From CALWZE01 sp964645785 (lineage in GTDB: Bacteria > Bacillota > Clostridia > Oscillospirales > Ruminococcaceae), in contig CAZYAV010000051.1 in the NCBI GenBank assembly GCA_964645785.1, forward strand, positions 1 to 16,384: a stretch of 16,384 nt of DNA, given 5' to 3'. A program made the translations under genes and the position numbers. Shown here piece by piece: positions 14,910 through 16,384 of the stretch. The notes below the pieces were generated by a model, which saw only the letters and a list, made by a program, of their open reading frames with translations, had not been told where the DNA came from and searched no databases. The stretch's first letter is position 1, and every line of letters starts with the position of its first letter.

Positions 14910-15071
14910 ATGCCAATTGGTATACCAAATGCTTTTGAGCGATGTGATAGCCTATAATAAAATGTGTTGTAAATGAATGTCATTTTTGATTTATGGATAG
15001 TTATGACATCTTGCCGATAAATGTAGTGAAACAACGATCTTTTTGCCATTCGATAATTCACATTTTCGACA
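14910..15071. other. A+T-rich intergenic region before the marR operon
   Basis: No gene is supported here. A 71-codon open frame on the minus strand (15061 to 14846) begins with GTG without a ribosome binding site and overlaps the orphan hairpin. The low G+C content marks the start of a segment unlike the rest of the window. Confidence 0.5.
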
Positions 15072-15100
15072 TTGCTATTAAGCGGCTATTATGCTATAAT
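15072..15100 (+). promoter_or_regulatory. Promoter of marR-nitroreductase
   Basis: TTGCTA (15072-15077), a 17-bp spacer and TATAAT (15095-15100) form the promoter. TGC directly before the -10 box makes it an extended -10 element. Confidence 0.85.
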
Positions 15101-15116
15101 GGTTAAGAACTTAACC
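15101..15116. promoter_or_regulatory. Palindromic operator, probable MarR site
   Basis: GGTTAAGAACTTAACC consists of two 7-bp perfect arms around AA. It directly follows the -10 box and covers the expected transcription start, so a bound dimer would block the promoter. This is the usual arrangement for an autorepressed MarR gene; binding by the adjacent MarR is inference. Confidence 0.75.
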
Positions 15117-15146
15117 GTTTACTTCTAAACAAAAAAGAGGCGTGCT

Positions 15147-15605
15147 ATGAGTAACGGCAAATTAAGCAGCGATTTTCTTCATGCGCTCTTTGTGATGAAA
15201 AGCCTGCTTGGAACGCAGTTCAGCAAGTCTGCCAAAACGCAAATTCATTCTCTCAGCATGGCTGAGTATGTGCTGATGAAGCGTGTCTCAGAAACTGCGA
15301 GTCTTACGGAGAGCAGGGAATACCTATCCATCACAAAGGCTGCGGTTTCTCAGATGCTTTCGTCATTAGAAAAACGAGGCTTCCTCACACGAGAGATTGA
15401 CCGGGCAAACAGACGAAATCTAATCGTTTTCTTGACCCCTGCAGGGCAGCAAGTTTTACAGGAGAAGGACAACGAAGCAGACTCCCGTTTTGCAAAAATA
15501 ATCACAGAAATGGGTGAAGCAGACACGTTGGAATTTATAAGATTGATTACAAAAATGAATGATGCGATGAAAGCATCTATCGAAAAACAGGAGGAAACAA
15601 TATGA
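15147..15605 (+). CDS. MarR-family transcriptional regulator
   Basis: The 152-residue protein has the winged helix-turn-helix of the MarR family: SMAEYVLMKRVSE, then ITKAAVSQMLSSLEKRGFLTREID as helix-turn-helix (about residues 53-77), a wing with DRANRRNLIVFLTPAGQQVL, and a C-terminal dimerisation helix. MarR dimers bind short palindromes and usually release DNA on binding a small aromatic compound or after cysteine oxidation; no cysteine is present here, which argues against thiol sensing. AAGAGG at 15135-15140 precedes the ATG. The stop overlaps the next start (ATGA at 15602-15605). The gene is clearly less G+C rich than lysS and those upstream, suggesting transfer. Confidence 0.92.
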   Translation: MSNGKLSSDFLHALFVMKSLLGTQFSKSAKTQIHSLSMAEYVLMKRVSETASLTESREYLSITKAAVSQMLSSLEKRGFLTREIDRANRRNLIVFLTPAGQQVLQEKDNEADSRFAKIITEMGEADTLEFIRLITKMNDAMKASIEKQEETI

Positions 15606-16264
15606 CCATCAAGGAAGCAATGAAAGAAAGGCATATGGTTCGCAAATATACAGACAAGCCCATCCCCGGCGAACTGGTGGCAAAGCTGAACGCCCGAATT
15701 GCAGAAAACAATCAAACACATCATATTTCGCTTTCTCTCGTGACCGGGAATGCAGACGGCTTGGGTGCTTTGGCGAAGATGATGGGCAAGGGTGTCAAAA
15801 ATTACATCATTTTGGCTGGTCCCGATACGGCTGACCTTGACGAAAAGCTGGGCTACTGCGGTGCGGATATGATCCTCTACGCACAGACTTTGGGGTTAAA
15901 CACATGGTGGGTCGGTGGGATGTTCAACGCCAAGGGCGCACAGAAAAACATGGACAGCGCCGCTGAGCGTGTTAACGGTGTGCTGGCAATTGGTTACGGT
16001 CAGACACAGGGTGTTCCTCATAAATCTAAAACCGCAGCGGAAATCAGCAGTTACAATGGAAGTGCTCCACAGTGGTTTACTGATGGTGTGGAGGCACTGC
16101 TTCTCGCCCCGACCGCTCTTAACAAACAGGCTTTCACGGTCAAGGGTGACGGAAAGATGGTGTCCCTTACTTGCAACAGCGGTCACTTCGCAGGCATTGA
16201 TTTGGGAATTGGTAAATATCATTTTGAGGTTGGTGCAGGAAAAGAAAACTTTGAGTGGAAATAG
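15602..16264 (+). CDS. Nitroreductase-family protein (TM1586-type)
   Basis: This 220-residue protein resembles flavin-dependent nitroreductases. It begins MTIKEAMKERHMVRKYTDKPI, the usual FMN-phosphate-binding start with an Arg-x-Tyr motif. It continues with GYCGADMILYAQTLGLNTWWVGGMFN in the middle and LAIGYGQTQGVPHKSK, where the family has its second flavin and substrate region. The C-terminal part (about 160-220) follows the longer putative TM nitroreductase branch. Substrates are unknown; relatives reduce nitro compounds or quinones with NAD(P)H. AGGAGGA at 15589-15595 and the ATGA overlap place it in one operon with marR, which likely represses it until an inducing compound is present. 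Confidence 0.88.
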   Translation: MTIKEAMKERHMVRKYTDKPIPGELVAKLNARIAENNQTHHISLSLVTGNADGLGALAKMMGKGVKNYIILAGPDTADLDEKLGYCGADMILYAQTLGLNTWWVGGMFNAKGAQKNMDSAAERVNGVLAIGYGQTQGVPHKSKTAAEISSYNGSAPQWFTDGVEALLLAPTALNKQAFTVKGDGKMVSLTCNSGHFAGIDLGIGKYHFEVGAGKENFEWK

Positions 16265-16384
16265 GTGTGCCGCCCCTCCCTGTGAAGGAATATGGATAAT
16301 GGAATTTGAATTACCTCGCATAATGCATCACAGTTTTATATAGCTTTTCAAAGCGCTTCATATCATTACACTACAATTTAGTTC
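16265..16384. other. A+T-rich tail of the window
   Basis: No gene, strong hairpin or promoter can be supported in these 120 bases. Confidence 0.4.

Noticed and set aside
14846..15061. 71-codon minus-strand frame in the A+T-rich spacer
   Set aside because: GTG start without ribosome binding site, runs through a strong hairpin, and no recognisable sequence.

Overview
The window looks like chromosomal DNA of a high-G+C anaerobic Firmicute, most likely a clostridial (Oscillospiraceae/Ruminococcaceae-type) bacterium. The evidence is a set of Gram-positive signals: strong GGAGG-type ribosome binding sites, consensus sigma-A promoters, an M-box riboswitch, an ftsE-ftsX-M23-S41 cluster and greA next to lysS. 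Most genes are very G+C rich. Two stretches (about 781-1120 and about 14820-16384) are clearly more A+T rich and look acquired or foreign. The species call is inference.

Layout. 1-513 is the C-terminal part of an NADPH-dependent glutamate synthase small subunit/GltA-type oxidoreductase, followed by a strong terminator. 854-1081 is a small zinc-ribbon protein in a lower-G+C patch. On the minus strand, 3719 down to 1310, lie two half-length TauE/SafE (TSUP) permease genes joined by an ATGA overlap, then mgtE. mgtE has its own sigma-A promoter, placed inside the last codons of the upstream TSUP gene, then an M-box Mg2+ riboswitch, an intrinsic terminator and the mgtE start. 4233-5238 is a lipoprotein gene broken by an in-frame TGA and a frameshift. 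5454-6726 carries cdd and rsmA, overlapping by 8 bp and closed by a terminator.

7200-12497 is the most interesting block: a PucR/CdaR-type regulator, ftsE, ftsX, a secreted coiled-coil M23 peptidase and a PDZ/S41 (CtpA-like) protein. FtsEX normally couples ATP hydrolysis in the cytoplasm to activation of a coiled-coil cell-wall hydrolase outside. Here the M23 protein keeps all its zinc ligands, so it may be the hydrolase itself. The S41 protein has lost both the catalytic serine and the lysine at the expected spacing (Gly301 and Asn326, Gln330 kept), so it is predicted to be a pseudoprotease. 12641-14763 holds greA, with a perfect promoter flanked by an inverted repeat, and lysS, each with a strong terminator.

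After lysS the base composition falls sharply. A MarR regulator with a palindromic operator at its own promoter is translationally coupled to a nitroreductase-family gene, a typical small self-regulated cassette. No tRNA, rRNA, CRISPR array or insertion sequence was seen.
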